From contig JAQTLP010000004.1 of assembly GCA_028714855.1 (NCBI GenBank), positions 142,158-206,157 of the forward strand: 64,000 bases of DNA, written 5' to 3'. This document shows positions 42,427-50,511 of this stretch, one piece after another. The DNA is from Phycisphaerae bacterium. Its GTDB lineage: Bacteria; Planctomycetota; Phycisphaerae; Sedimentisphaerales; Anaerobacaceae. The notes under the pieces were generated by a model. The model searched no databases. It was not told where the DNA came from and was given only the letters and a program-made list of their open reading frames with translations. Within the stretch, counting starts at the first letter, position 1. The number at the start of each line of letters is the position of its first letter. The position numbers and the translations under genes were made by a program.

Positions 42427-42775
42427 AGACGTTGTGAAAAATCAACGTTTCTGTTCTTTTTTCGGATTGAAATGGAGGCGTGTTTAGTAGAAAGCGCAAC
42501 ATTCTATAGAATAAGCGTCTAAGGGGATTTTTTCGGTCCTTGTGTTCGACTTAAACAACAGAAGTGGACTTTTGGCGTTGTTATTTCGCAACACTACAAA
42601 TATCTTGCCGAGCGGATTCGTCTCAGATTGGGCGTTGATTCCGCTTAACTTTATGGCGGATAAGTAGTTGTAAAAGTGAAAATGGGCTATTTGCTCATTA
42701 TTCGTTTTGGTATGCGCTTTGCGGATTTATGCGAATTGGTCATAAGGAATAATCGAAAAATGAGCAAGGAAGCAA
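42427..42775. other. Divergent spacer between the kinase and PilZ genes
   Basis: About 350 bases with no gene. I looked for a sigma-54 GG-N10-GC pair and a sigma-70 pair on both strands and found none that convinces. CATTCTATAGAATA near 42502 is a small palindrome. Confidence 0.4.
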
Positions 42776-43117
42776 ATGATGGAAAGTGTTGAAAAACGCA
42801 AGTTTAAGCGGTTACCAATAACGCTTGGTTTATCGTGTCGAAAAGTTGGTTCGACAACAGAGAAACTATATAAAGGCCGCACGGTTAATGTGGGGCCGGG
42901 CGGTTTGTATTTTGAGACCGCGGATGACGCCTTTATGCCGGGCAATCTTTTAAAGGTAGAACTGTCAATACCCCCTACAGCAGGACTGCTTGAAATTGGC
43001 GGTAAGATAGCGGCTTTTGCAAAGGTCTTGAGGACTTCTAACCTCAGCGATACCTTGTCTCCTACCAAGTATGGCGTGGCCCTTCAATTTTGCCAGTCCC
43101 CGAAACTTTGCGCATAG
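42776..43117 (+). CDS. PilZ-domain protein
   Basis: 113 residues: a stand-alone PilZ c-di-GMP receptor. The arginine motif lies in EKRKFKRLPITLGLSC (RxxxR type) and the second motif is NVGPGGLYFET (D/N-x-S/G-x-x-G). No other domain is present, so it would act by binding partners. AAGGAAGC precedes the ATG. Since the GT2 synthase lacks its own PilZ domain, this protein could supply the c-di-GMP link, but they are 5 kb apart and this is speculation. A GGDEF cyclase lies at 47.6 kb. Confidence 0.85.
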   Translation: MMESVEKRKFKRLPITLGLSCRKVGSTTEKLYKGRTVNVGPGGLYFETADDAFMPGNLLKVELSIPPTAGLLEIGGKIAAFAKVLRTSNLSDTLSPTKYGVALQFCQSPKLCA

Positions 43118-43199
43118 CGTTTAATACAGCGTTTTATGAGTCCCTCGACTATTCGTCGCTTAAAATTATTTTTCGGAATACGAGAAGTCATTTTTTTTC

Positions 43200-43228
43200 T
43201 TGCATTTCTATTCTTGATGTGATATAAT
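43200..43228 (+). promoter_or_regulatory. Sigma-70 promoter of the PEP-CTERM protein gene
   Basis: TTGCAT (43200-43205), 17 bases, TATAAT (43223-43228). The leader to the ATG at 43325 would be about 90 bases. CATTTCTATTCTTGATGTGA and the nearby CACATCG give a TGTGATATAATCACA palindrome across the -10. Confidence 0.75.
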
Positions 43229-43324
43229 CACATCGAAACTGGGGGTAGGAGAACTAATTGCGATTCTATCTCGTCTGCTCACAACTCGGCGGAGTTTCTC
43301 TGCAAACTATTTGAAGAGGGGAAA

Positions 43325-44329
43325 ATGAAAAATGCGAAAACAACAATTTGTTTGGCAGTTGTGTGCGTGATGACAGCGATAAATTTTGCTTCGGCTGAGC
43401 TCATACGAGGAATTGACATTGATTTTGTAACTATCGGTAATCCGGGAAATCCGGGTGATACGAGAGTCCCAACACCGGAGTATGGGGCTACTCTGGCAAA
43501 CCCATACGGCTGTGGTGCAGTTAGTTACAATTACCGTATCGGCAAATACGAGGTTACCAACGCTCAGTGGAACGCTTTTACAGCCGCTGCCGGCGCCCCC
43601 ACTGGCAATCTGAGCAATGCTTACGACCAAAGTGCATATTTCACCGGTGCCCAGCAGCCGACCAATCGTGTAAGCTGGTATGAAGCGGCCCAGTTCTGCA
43701 ACTGGCTGACCAGCGGCGATAAGAGTCTTGGTGCCTATCAGTTCAGCGGTGATAACACCAATCCCGGTGACTTTCTCGGTATAGACCGCACAGCGGCCCA
43801 GGCAACTTATGGCACGGTTTATGTCATCCCAACCGAAACCGAATGGTACAAGGCTGCTTATCACAAGAACGACGGCGTTACGGGCAATTACTGGTTATAC
43901 GCAACTCAGGTTCAATGGGACAATACGCCGAGCAACGCACTGATTAATCCTGACCCGGGTAATAACGCCAATTTTTATCTGCACAGCGGTTATACCGTTG
44001 GCAGTCCTGATTACCTGACTAATGTTGGGGAGTTCGAGAACTCTGATAGTGCCTATGGCACGTTTGACCAGAGCGGCAATGTCTGGGAATGGAACGAAAC
44101 TCTTGTTGACGGTCCCTCTCGTGGTTGTCGCGGTGGGGGGTATGATTACGGCTTAGGCGGCCTTAACTCGGGCGGCCGGGGCTGGCAGGACCCGGCGAAC
44201 GAAGCTGTCGCTGTAGGATTCCGTATCGCCGAAATTCCTGAACCGTGCAGTTTGGTTTTGCTGTCCTTGGGCGGATTGGCCCTTCGACTTCGCTCAGGGC
44301 GGGCTTTGCTTAGAAAACGCAGGGCATAA
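43325..44329 (+). CDS. Secreted SUMF1/FGE-like protein with PEP-CTERM tail
   Basis: 334 residues. The signal peptide is at 1-24 (ends NFASAE). A formylglycine-generating-enzyme-type fold follows: YRIGKYEVTNAQWNAF, PTNRVSWYEAAQFCNWL, PTETEWYKAAYH, FDQSGNVWEWNET and RGGGYDYG to GFRIAE. It does not show the active-site cysteine pair of true FGE, so a structural or other role is likely. The C-terminus has the PEP-CTERM sorting signal IPEPCSLVLLSLGGLAL with a late RKRRA, processed by exosortase in other planctomycetes. An in-frame insertion has split the transmembrane part (see 44279-44300). GAGGGG precedes the ATG. Confidence 0.85.
   Translation: MKNAKTTICLAVVCVMTAINFASAELIRGIDIDFVTIGNPGNPGDTRVPTPEYGATLANPYGCGAVSYNYRIGKYEVTNAQWNAFTAAAGAPTGNLSNAYDQSAYFTGAQQPTNRVSWYEAAQFCNWLTSGDKSLGAYQFSGDNTNPGDFLGIDRTAAQATYGTVYVIPTETEWYKAAYHKNDGVTGNYWLYATQVQWDNTPSNALINPDPGNNANFYLHSGYTVGSPDYLTNVGEFENSDSAYGTFDQSGNVWEWNETLVDGPSRGCRGGGYDYGLGGLNSGGRGWQDPANEAVAVGFRIAEIPEPCSLVLLSLGGLALRLRSGRALLRKRRA
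44279..44300 (+). repeat. Dispersed palindromic word inserted inside the PEP-CTERM tail
   Basis: CCCTTCGACTTCGCTCAGGG (44280-44299), flanked by a G and C that complete a GCCC/GGGC stem. The same word is common in spacers of many genomes. Here it is translated and adds about seven residues (RLRSGRA) to the C-terminal helix. Confidence 0.6.
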
Positions 44330-44396
44330 AAGACTCGAAAAGGCAACTTGTGTTACGAATCAAAGGGCTGTGCGAACAGCACATCTCTTTTTCTGT

Positions 44397-45272
44397 TTAA
44401 ACGTTGGGCCAGATGCCTTCGAAGACCTCGACGGCCGGGCCGGTCATATAGACACAGTTGTCTTTTTCACACCAGTTCAATTCGAGGTCGCCTCCGGGCA
44501 GATGTGCGGTGCATACCCGTTCTCCTCGGCCGGTGAGCACCGTTGCCACACAACACGCGCAAGCGCCTGTGCCGCAGGCGAGGGTAATTCCGCTGCCCCG
44601 TTCCCACGTCCGCATAGTGAATTCAGCAGGGTCATCAACCTGAACAAAATGCACATTAGTGCGGTTGGGGAAGATGCTGTGCTTTTCGATAGCAGGGCCA
44701 AATTTTTCAAGCTCAATTAAGCTGACATCATCGCAGAAAAATACGGCGTGCGGATTTCCCATTGATACACAGGTCATCCGCAGCTTCTCTCCGAGAATCT
44801 CTATCGGCTCATCTATCACTTTTTCCCCAGGCAGTTTTACAGGTATATCTTTTGGTGTCAGGGCCGGCTGGCCCATATTGACGCATACCTTTTGGATCTT
44901 GCCGCTGCTGATTGTAAGCCCGACGTTTTTAACACCACTGCCGGTCTCTATGCTTAATGAGGCGGGGCAGGGGGGGCAGCCCGGCACGATAAATGACTTG
45001 CCCACCTTGGCTAATTTATGTTCGTAGGAGAATTTAGCCACGCACCGAATCCCATTTCCGCACATTTCGGCTTCGGAGCCATCGGCATTGAAGATGCGCA
45101 TCCGCACATCGGCTTTCTGCGAGGGGCATATCAGAATCAAGCCATCCGAACCGATACCGAAGTGGCGGTCGCTGACGATTTGAGCTAATTTTGCAGGGTC
45201 GGCGACTTTCTCCTCGAAGCAATTCACATAGACATAGTCATTGCCGATACCGTGCATTTTTGTAAATCTCAT
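44397..45272 (-). CDS. dapF: Diaminopimelate epimerase
   Basis: Converts LL- to meso-diaminopimelate for lysine and peptidoglycan. 291 residues. Both active-site cysteines are in place: AEMCGNGIRC (near residue 71) and ACGTGACACC (near 233). The N-terminus MRFTKMHGIGNDYVYVN and the MGNPHAVFF block are diagnostic. It lies downstream of fliA on the same strand with a 98-base gap. Confidence 0.96.
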   Translation of the reverse strand: MRFTKMHGIGNDYVYVNCFEEKVADPAKLAQIVSDRHFGIGSDGLILICPSQKADVRMRIFNADGSEAEMCGNGIRCVAKFSYEHKLAKVGKSFIVPGCPPCPASLSIETGSGVKNVGLTISSGKIQKVCVNMGQPALTPKDIPVKLPGEKVIDEPIEILGEKLRMTCVSMGNPHAVFFCDDVSLIELEKFGPAIEKHSIFPNRTNVHFVQVDDPAEFTMRTWERGSGITLACGTGACACCVATVLTGRGERVCTAHLPGGDLELNWCEKDNCVYMTGPAVEVFEGIWPNV

Positions 45273-45370
45273 TTTTTGTTCTCCTTGCGAAACTAAATAT
45301 ACGCATAAATGAGAACAAAATCAAGGCTTGGCAAGAGGCAGGCCGCAAATTTATCCGCTACAGGCGGGAT

Positions 45371-46150
45371 TTACTCGACTGCGAATTCCTTTTTGCGGGT
45401 GTTCATTTGAGCTTTTAGACGTGCAACAATGGAGGAGTGCATTTGAGAGACGCGGGATTCGGATAAATCGAGCGTTGCGCCGATTTCCTTCATAGTCATT
45501 TCTTCGTAATAATATAAGACGATAATCAGCCGTTCAGCCCGTGTCAGACCTTTGGTGAGCAGGTTTTTCAGGTCTCGCTTTTGGGCTTCGGTGAGGGGGT
45601 CTTCGCTTCTTTGGTCTTTGATTACGTCTATTTCGCGAATATCTTTTTCGCCCTCGCCCTCGCTGTATTTGGTGTCGAGAGAAACCAGTCCGACCGCATT
45701 TGCATCGTGCTGGAGTCTGCTAAACTCCTCTGTATTCATATCCAGTTCTTCAGCCATTTCTTTTTCTGTGGGCTTGCGGCCGAGGTGGGTTTCAAGCGAA
45801 TGGACGGCCTTGGTCAGCTGGTGGGCACGGGCACGTACCAGCCGCGGCACCCAGTCCATACTCCGTAACTCGTCAAGGATGGCGCCTCTTACACGAGGCG
45901 AGCAATATGTCTCAAATTTTACGCCCCTGGAGGGGTCGAAAGCGTCAATGGCGTCCATCAATCCGAAGATGCCGGCGCTGATAAGGTCATCCAGCTCAAC
46001 CTTATCAGGCAGTTTGCTGCGTAACCGCTCGGCGGTATATTTTACCAGGGGCCTGTAATGTTCCATAAGGAGATTGCGGGAATGAGTGTCGCCGGTTTTG
46101 TGAAATTGCTCCCATATTTGGTCAATGTCGAGTTGTTGGTCGGTTTTCAT
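45371..46150 (-). CDS. fliA: RNA polymerase sigma factor FliA/WhiG (sigma-28)
   Basis: 259 residues, group 3 sigma factor. Region 2 is RNLLMEHYRPLVKYTAERL with DDLISAGIFGLMDAIDAFD, GVKFETYCSPRVRGAILDELR is the FliA hallmark, region 3 is HLGRKPTEKEMAEEL, and region 4 has LSESRVSQMHSSI. It directs late flagellar or developmental genes. Its own FliA-type promoter lies upstream at 46280-46306, inside the end of flgB, so positive autoregulation is expected. No flgM antisigma gene is seen in the window. Confidence 0.94.
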   Translation of the reverse strand: MKTDQQLDIDQIWEQFHKTGDTHSRNLLMEHYRPLVKYTAERLRSKLPDKVELDDLISAGIFGLMDAIDAFDPSRGVKFETYCSPRVRGAILDELRSMDWVPRLVRARAHQLTKAVHSLETHLGRKPTEKEMAEELDMNTEEFSRLQHDANAVGLVSLDTKYSEGEGEKDIREIDVIKDQRSEDPLTEAQKRDLKNLLTKGLTRAERLIIVLYYYEEMTMKEIGATLDLSESRVSQMHSSIVARLKAQMNTRKKEFAVE

Positions 46151-46279
46151 AGTATTCCTCCGTGAGACTCTATGCCCCTGAAAAGTTTTGCAAAGCCGGT
46201 TTTAAGTCCTATAAGTTCCAGCATTTTTTTATCTTCTGATTCTCCAGCCGTGCCAACAAAAAAACACTCATCACATTTT

Positions 46280-46306
46280 TTATCGGCTTTCCAGCCGATA
46301 ACTTTA
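46280..46306 (-). promoter_or_regulatory. FliA-type promoter upstream of fliA
   Basis: On the minus strand TAAAGTTA (complement of 46299-46306), 11 bases and GCCGATAA (complement of 46280-46287). Only the last -35 base differs from the Escherichia coli FliA consensus. The TAA of the -35 is the flgB stop codon. The fliA start is 130 bases downstream. Confidence 0.85.
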
Positions 46307-46720
46307 TTCGAAGATTGAAATCGCTTCCTGTTTTTGCCTGAGCAGTACTGCCGCTGCTCTTTGGTTGAGCGAATTCTCCAAAAGCTTATTTATTTGAAGC
46401 TCGATATACTCATTTCGACTCTTTTCGAGCAGCTCTTTGGCATATTCGTCTATTGTCGGCTGTGTCTCTAATCTGCCGGCAGCGCCAAATTTGATGTTTT
46501 TAGTATCACAGAACAGAAGACGCCGGCTTCGAGTATGCTCATCGATTGCATTGTTCAACAGGCCGGAGAACTCATCAACCGCCAAATCCTTCGGAACAAA
46601 ACCAGACCTGTGGATATTGTTTATATTATGGGTAAGGATTTTCTGACGGCTCTGTGTGAACTCAATTATTTTAACGAGCAGCTCGGAGATATTATCTGTT
46701 ACCAATGGCGTCAAATTCAT
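46304..46720 (-). CDS. flgB: Flagellar basal-body rod protein FlgB
   Basis: About 138 residues, the normal FlgB length. The segment TQSRQKILTHNINNIHRSGFVPKDL is the flagellar rod/hook N-terminal motif in its FlgB form, and the C-terminal half is helical, as in rod proteins. The start at 46720 has GGAAGGA upstream. Unlike most flagellar operons, flgC and fliE do not follow; fliA does. The hydrophobic LLFCDTKNIKF part is a loop, not a signal. Confidence 0.82.
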   Translation of the reverse strand: MNLTPLVTDNISELLVKIIEFTQSRQKILTHNINNIHRSGFVPKDLAVDEFSGLLNNAIDEHTRSRRLLFCDTKNIKFGAAGRLETQPTIDEYAKELLEKSRNEYIELQINKLLENSLNQRAAAVLLRQKQEAISIFE

Positions 46721-46865
46721 AAGCAATCCTTCCTATAGGGACTGTATTTTCGTTATGTTTATATGATTAATTTCTCCCCTTTGAGTGCAGGGGAAGCAGG
46801 AGAGGTAGTCTGTGGAAAGCGAAGCCGCGTTTATCATCCTTGATTCTTTTTTCATAAGCTCCAAG

Positions 46866-47153
46866 CTAGTTGCGTTTTGTTATTTCGCCGGCTGGTTTTT
46901 CTTTATTTAAAATCCGCCTTATTTCCCAAAGCGTTTTTGTTTTCTTGAGTTCCATGATCTTTGATAATTTTTCAAAGACCGACTCGTCATACAGCCGGTG
47001 CCCGCCTTCGGTCCATTGCGCCTCACGAATGAGTCCCATTATCGTGTAGTTATGGATAGTTTGCCGGGAGAAGGGGGTGCAACGGACCAAATCACCAATT
47101 CGATAGAGCTTGGTAGGTATCTGCAATATGCGATTTTTAACTTCTACCTGCAT
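46866..47153 (-). CDS. MerR-family DNA-binding protein, short
   Basis: About 95 residues. LYRIGDLVRCTPFSRQTIHNYTIMGLI is a MerR helix-turn-helix and TEGGHRLYDESVFEKLSKIM the wing. It ends after about 15 more residues of helix, without an effector domain, as in small MerR-like or excisionase-like regulators. The ATG at 47153 is preferred to the GTG at 47156. A 42-bp perfect palindrome and a promoter lie just upstream. flgB and fliA follow downstream, so it may act on flagellar genes. Confidence 0.8.
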   Translation of the reverse strand: MQVEVKNRILQIPTKLYRIGDLVRCTPFSRQTIHNYTIMGLIREAQWTEGGHRLYDESVFEKLSKIMELKKTKTLWEIRRILNKEKPAGEITKRN

Positions 47154-47200
47154 CACGAATTCAGCTTCTCAATCAGCGACCGTTAGTTTACGTTAGTCTG

Positions 47201-47253
47201 TAAAAGGTATTTTACATTTTGCAAAATGTAAAATACCTTTTATCGGATGTCAA
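47201..47253 (-). promoter_or_regulatory. 42-bp perfect palindrome overlapping a promoter
   Basis: Positions 47201-47242 form a perfect 42-base palindrome centred on GC (47221/47222). The half contains TGTAAAA and TTTTACA words, so TGTAAAA-GGTA-TTTTACA (about 47200-47217) is itself a palindrome. On the minus strand TTGACA (complement of 47248-47253), 17 bases and TACATT form a promoter for the MerR-like gene, with the palindrome over its -10. Confidence 0.85.
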
Positions 47254-47629
47254 CCTTTTTTCAGATTTTTTTGGAAAAATTTGAAAAGTTTTTTTATAGG
47301 CAACGGTTTTTATTGGATGTCGTTTGCCCTGCAGGCAGGGACTATCCGATATTTCTTTGAATTTATCGTTATTATCGGTATTTTTCGCGGAATATCGCTT
47401 GGAGAGGACTTGGGCACACCCGCGGCTTCACTCTGAGGCGAGTTCTGGAACAAGCACACCGTTCTGTGAGCGATTTTGTTGCCTAGGGAGGGGGGCTTTG
47501 GCTAATACGAAGACGGCCGGCATACGCAGAAAAGCCTGGGAAGTTACAAGGTTTTTGCCAAATACCCTTATTAAAATGTCCGATAGATAGTAAGCGAACC
47601 TAATAATACTATCTGAAACTGTTAAAACT
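47254..47629. other. Leader region of the GGDEF gene
   Basis: About 375 bases. Long T-rich start, then a GC-rich block (47400-47550) with possible pairing such as CTAGGGAGGGGGGCTTTGGC. I compared it with the c-di-GMP-I riboswitch (GCAAAGCC, CCGGCC) and could not match the core. No gene is credible. Confidence 0.4.
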
Positions 47630-48712
47630 ATGCACCAAAGCAGTAAGAGTTCCGATAATACCGGTGACCCTGCTCCCTGCGGTGTTTCCCAGCTTGAGCA
47701 GATAACTCCATTGGCCCGGCAGATAAACTGTCTCGACATCGAACGAATAGCCAATGTTTGCATTAATGACATTCCCAAATTGGTCGGCGTGAGATTTGCT
47801 TCGCTGTATATACTTGACGAAACAAACAATATTTTGCTCCTCCAGAAATACAATCATCCGTTTCTTATAAATAAAATAGTCTCAGTCAATCAAAATCCGC
47901 CTTCTTCTATGGTTGTGGCGGTAAGAAGTAAAATGCTTATACAGATACGAGACATAGACACCCATAAAAAGCCTATCATCAGGAAATCTCAACGTGCTTT
48001 TGCCGAGAATTACCAGACCAGCAATTGCATTATTGTGCCGCTTATTTGCCAGGATAAGGTGGTTGGTGTTCTCAATTTGGCGGACAAAATGGAAGGTAAG
48101 GGCTTCAGCGGTGATGATATTGCACTTGTAGAGTTGCTCAGCCAATTAGTTGGCGCCTCAATCGGCAATATAAAGCTTTTTGAGAAGATACAGCATCAAG
48201 CTATAACGGACGGTTTGACCGGTCTTGCGAACCACAAAACATTTTATGAAACTCTGGAGAAAGAGCTGTGGAGGATGCGGCGATATGGCGGCCAGATTTC
48301 ACTGATTATGGCAGATATCGATGGTCTCAAGAGGATAAACGATGCCTACGGCCATCATGCCGGCGACAAGGTCATCAGTGAAATCAGTAAGAAAATAAAG
48401 GCGTGCGTCCGACAAATCGACACGGCAGCACGTTACGGTGGGGATGAATTTGCGGTAATTTTGCCCAGTACTTTGCTGGCGGATGCCGTTATTGCTGCTG
48501 AGCGTATGGTCAATTCGGTCTCAGGGTCGCCGATAACGTGGAAAAAAGAGCAAATAGCCCTGTCTATCAGCGTCGGGGTCGGAGAATATGATTCAGAGAG
48601 TAGTCCCGAGGATATTACAAGCCGGTCCGACCAGGCCCTGTATATGGCTAAACAGGCAGGTAAAAACACAGTAAAGATATTTGAGGCAACCCACCAGAGG
48701 CAGACAAGCTAG
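47630..48712 (+). CDS. GAF-GGDEF diguanylate cyclase
   Basis: 360 residues. A GAF domain occupies about 30-185 (LVGVRFASLYILDETNNILL). The GGDEF domain is at about 190-350, with TDGLTGLANHKTFYETL, the active RYGGDEFAVILP and the inhibitory I-site RQID five residues before it. The protein should make c-di-GMP and be feedback-inhibited. No membrane segment. No Shine-Dalgarno sequence is visible before the ATG, so the true start could be elsewhere. It could feed the PilZ protein at 42.8 kb and indirectly the exopolysaccharide operon. Confidence 0.93.
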   Translation: MHQSSKSSDNTGDPAPCGVSQLEQITPLARQINCLDIERIANVCINDIPKLVGVRFASLYILDETNNILLLQKYNHPFLINKIVSVNQNPPSSMVVAVRSKMLIQIRDIDTHKKPIIRKSQRAFAENYQTSNCIIVPLICQDKVVGVLNLADKMEGKGFSGDDIALVELLSQLVGASIGNIKLFEKIQHQAITDGLTGLANHKTFYETLEKELWRMRRYGGQISLIMADIDGLKRINDAYGHHAGDKVISEISKKIKACVRQIDTAARYGGDEFAVILPSTLLADAVIAAERMVNSVSGSPITWKKEQIALSISVGVGEYDSESSPEDITSRSDQALYMAKQAGKNTVKIFEATHQRQTS

Positions 48713-48866
48713 AGAAATATAAACAGCAGGCGGGCTGTTTATGAGCTGGAGATTTACGCCGATTTCGGGCAAAACCCCTCCCGCTTGTCTTTGACGACGG
48801 CTTTGAAAGTTGTTAATCGCGGATTAGACGAATTCCGCCAGAGGCGGAAAATCGGGACGCAGAGAA

Positions 48867-49052
48867 TTAAGGATTATTTCTCTTCTTTATGTAACAGCTT
48901 TTGCAGTAAACGGGTTTGCCTTCCTTAGGCTGAAACGGAACTTCACATTCCTGTCCACATTCTGCACAGGTTGCTTTAAACATCTCGCGTGGTCCAAAAT
49001 CTTTCCTTGGGCCTTTGCCAAAATCTCTCACGACTTTTCTCCAAATAGACAC
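48867..49052 (-). CDS. Small CxxC-CxxC zinc-ribbon protein
   Basis: Up to 61 residues. TCAECGQECEVPFQPKEGKP and YCKSCYIKK form a four-cysteine ribbon of a type found in many bacteria (CxxC-x17-CxxC), perhaps RNA- or DNA-binding. The frame begins with GTG at 49052, but GTG at 49031 has GGAGA eight bases ahead and leaves 54 residues, which I think more likely. Function unknown. Confidence 0.75.
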   Translation of the reverse strand: MSIWRKVVRDFGKGPRKDFGPREMFKATCAECGQECEVPFQPKEGKPVYCKSCYIKKRNNP

Positions 49053-49167
49053 AATAAAAAATGTTTAGAACGTTAATACGAAGTGACGAGTGTAATCAAA
49101 TTTCATCCCGTTATCAAGACATATTTTTTGAAATAATACGTTTTTTTTAGCGAATCCAAAAGGGAAA

Positions 49168-50238
49168 TCAGACTTCTGCGGGGACGGGTTTTAGCTTTGC
49201 CCGACGGGGTTTTGCAGCAGCTTTTATCTGGGTTTTGCTTATATTATCTTTGGCGAGATTATTTATGTTACTGCCTATCGAGCGTAATTTTTTGTATCTG
49301 CTGTCAAGCAGATTGTCAATTTTCATGCGTTTGAGGTCGCGGAGGGTTTTAACAATATATTCCTCGACATTGTGAACGGTGTCGTGGACGTTACGATGAG
49401 CTCCGCCGAGGGGCTCTGGAATAATAGCATCAACGAGATTTAACTTATACAAATCCTTACTTGTCAATTTAAGCGCCTCAGCGGCATCGGGGGCCTGTGA
49501 GCCATCGCGCCAAAGAATTGCGGCACAACCCTCAGGGGATATTACCGAATAATATGCGAATTCAAGCATCGCCATCCTATCACCTACTCCTATACCCAGA
49601 GCGCCACCTGAACCGCCCTCGCCGATACAGATGCAAATTATCGGCACGTGCAAGCGAGCCATCTCCATAAGATTGACCGCGATAGCCGGTGCCTGTCCGC
49701 GTTCCTCAGCTCCAATGCCCGGATAAGCGCCGGGAGTGTCAATGAGAGTAACGATGGGAATACTGTACTTTTCTGCGAATTTCATTTTGGCCAACGCTTT
49801 GCGGTAGCCTTCGGGATTGGCACAGCCGAAATTGCAGGCGACTTTTTCCTTTGTGTCCCTGCCTTTATTCTGGCCGACGATTAATACTCTCTCTCTGCCG
49901 ATTTCTCCTAATCCTGTTATGATTGCACGGTCATCGCCAAAGCACTTATCGCCGTGCAATTCGCGGAAATCTTTCACCATCCGGTCGAGGTAGTCTGTGA
50001 GCAGGGGCCTTTTTGAATGGCGTGCCACCTGGACAGTCTGCCATGCGGTCAGACTGGAATAGACCCGTTTAAGCTCGGCAACCTGCTTTTGCTGGAGACG
50101 GGAAATCTCAGCCGAATAGTCGATTCCTTTGACGGAACTGAGCCTGCGCAGCTCGTTTGTCTGGCGGTCGATGTCAGCAACTTTGTCTTCGAAGACGAGA
50201 TAATCACCATCGCTGATTTTATGTTTATTGTTCGACAT
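49168..50238 (-). CDS. accA: Acetyl-CoA carboxylase carboxyltransferase subunit alpha
   Basis: 356 residues. Together with AccD it transfers CO2 from carboxybiotin to acetyl-CoA for fatty acid synthesis. Key blocks are LHGDKCFGDDRAIITGLGEI, GCANPEGYRKALAKMKFAEK, LIDTPGAYPGIGAEERGQ and IGEGGSGGALGIGVGDRMAMLEFAYYSVISPEGCAAILWRD. Full length. The C-terminus has a basic tail (KPRRAKLKPVP). accD is not in the window. Confidence 0.96.
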   Translation of the reverse strand: MSNNKHKISDGDYLVFEDKVADIDRQTNELRRLSSVKGIDYSAEISRLQQKQVAELKRVYSSLTAWQTVQVARHSKRPLLTDYLDRMVKDFRELHGDKCFGDDRAIITGLGEIGRERVLIVGQNKGRDTKEKVACNFGCANPEGYRKALAKMKFAEKYSIPIVTLIDTPGAYPGIGAEERGQAPAIAVNLMEMARLHVPIICICIGEGGSGGALGIGVGDRMAMLEFAYYSVISPEGCAAILWRDGSQAPDAAEALKLTSKDLYKLNLVDAIIPEPLGGAHRNVHDTVHNVEEYIVKTLRDLKRMKIDNLLDSRYKKLRSIGSNINNLAKDNISKTQIKAAAKPRRAKLKPVPAEV

Positions 50239-50505
50239 TTGGTTCGATCTTGCTCACCATAGGTTAATTCATTAAAGCCTTCGGTTTTGTTGTATGCGTC
50301 GTAACCATATACACCAAGAAACCATAAAAAAAGCCAGCTCCTAAGGAGCGGGACATTTTTTCTTTCGCCGTATCCGTCGGCTTTCTCCTATTAAAGCTAA
50401 AATATTACCATTTCAGGAGTGTAAATGAAAGAAAAAATTTGACATCCGTAGCAACTTGCTATATTTTTTAGCAATATTTATTTTGCGTCATATTTCCGTA
50501 AGGTC
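50239..50505. other. Divergent spacer between accA and tyrA
   Basis: GCTCCTAAGGAGC (50337-50349) is a short perfect palindrome followed on the plus strand by GGGACATTTTTTC. It could be a weak terminator or leader hairpin. I see no gene. Confidence 0.4.
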
Positions 50506-50511
50506 TTGATA

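Noticed and set aside
42540-42620. Sigma-54 promoter at GGCGTTGTTATTTCGC
   Set aside because: The GG and GC elements are 12 bases apart instead of 10.
47400-47560. c-di-GMP riboswitch before the GGDEF gene
   Set aside because: GCAGAAAAGCC and CGGCCGG words recall the motif, but the conserved core and stem order do not line up.
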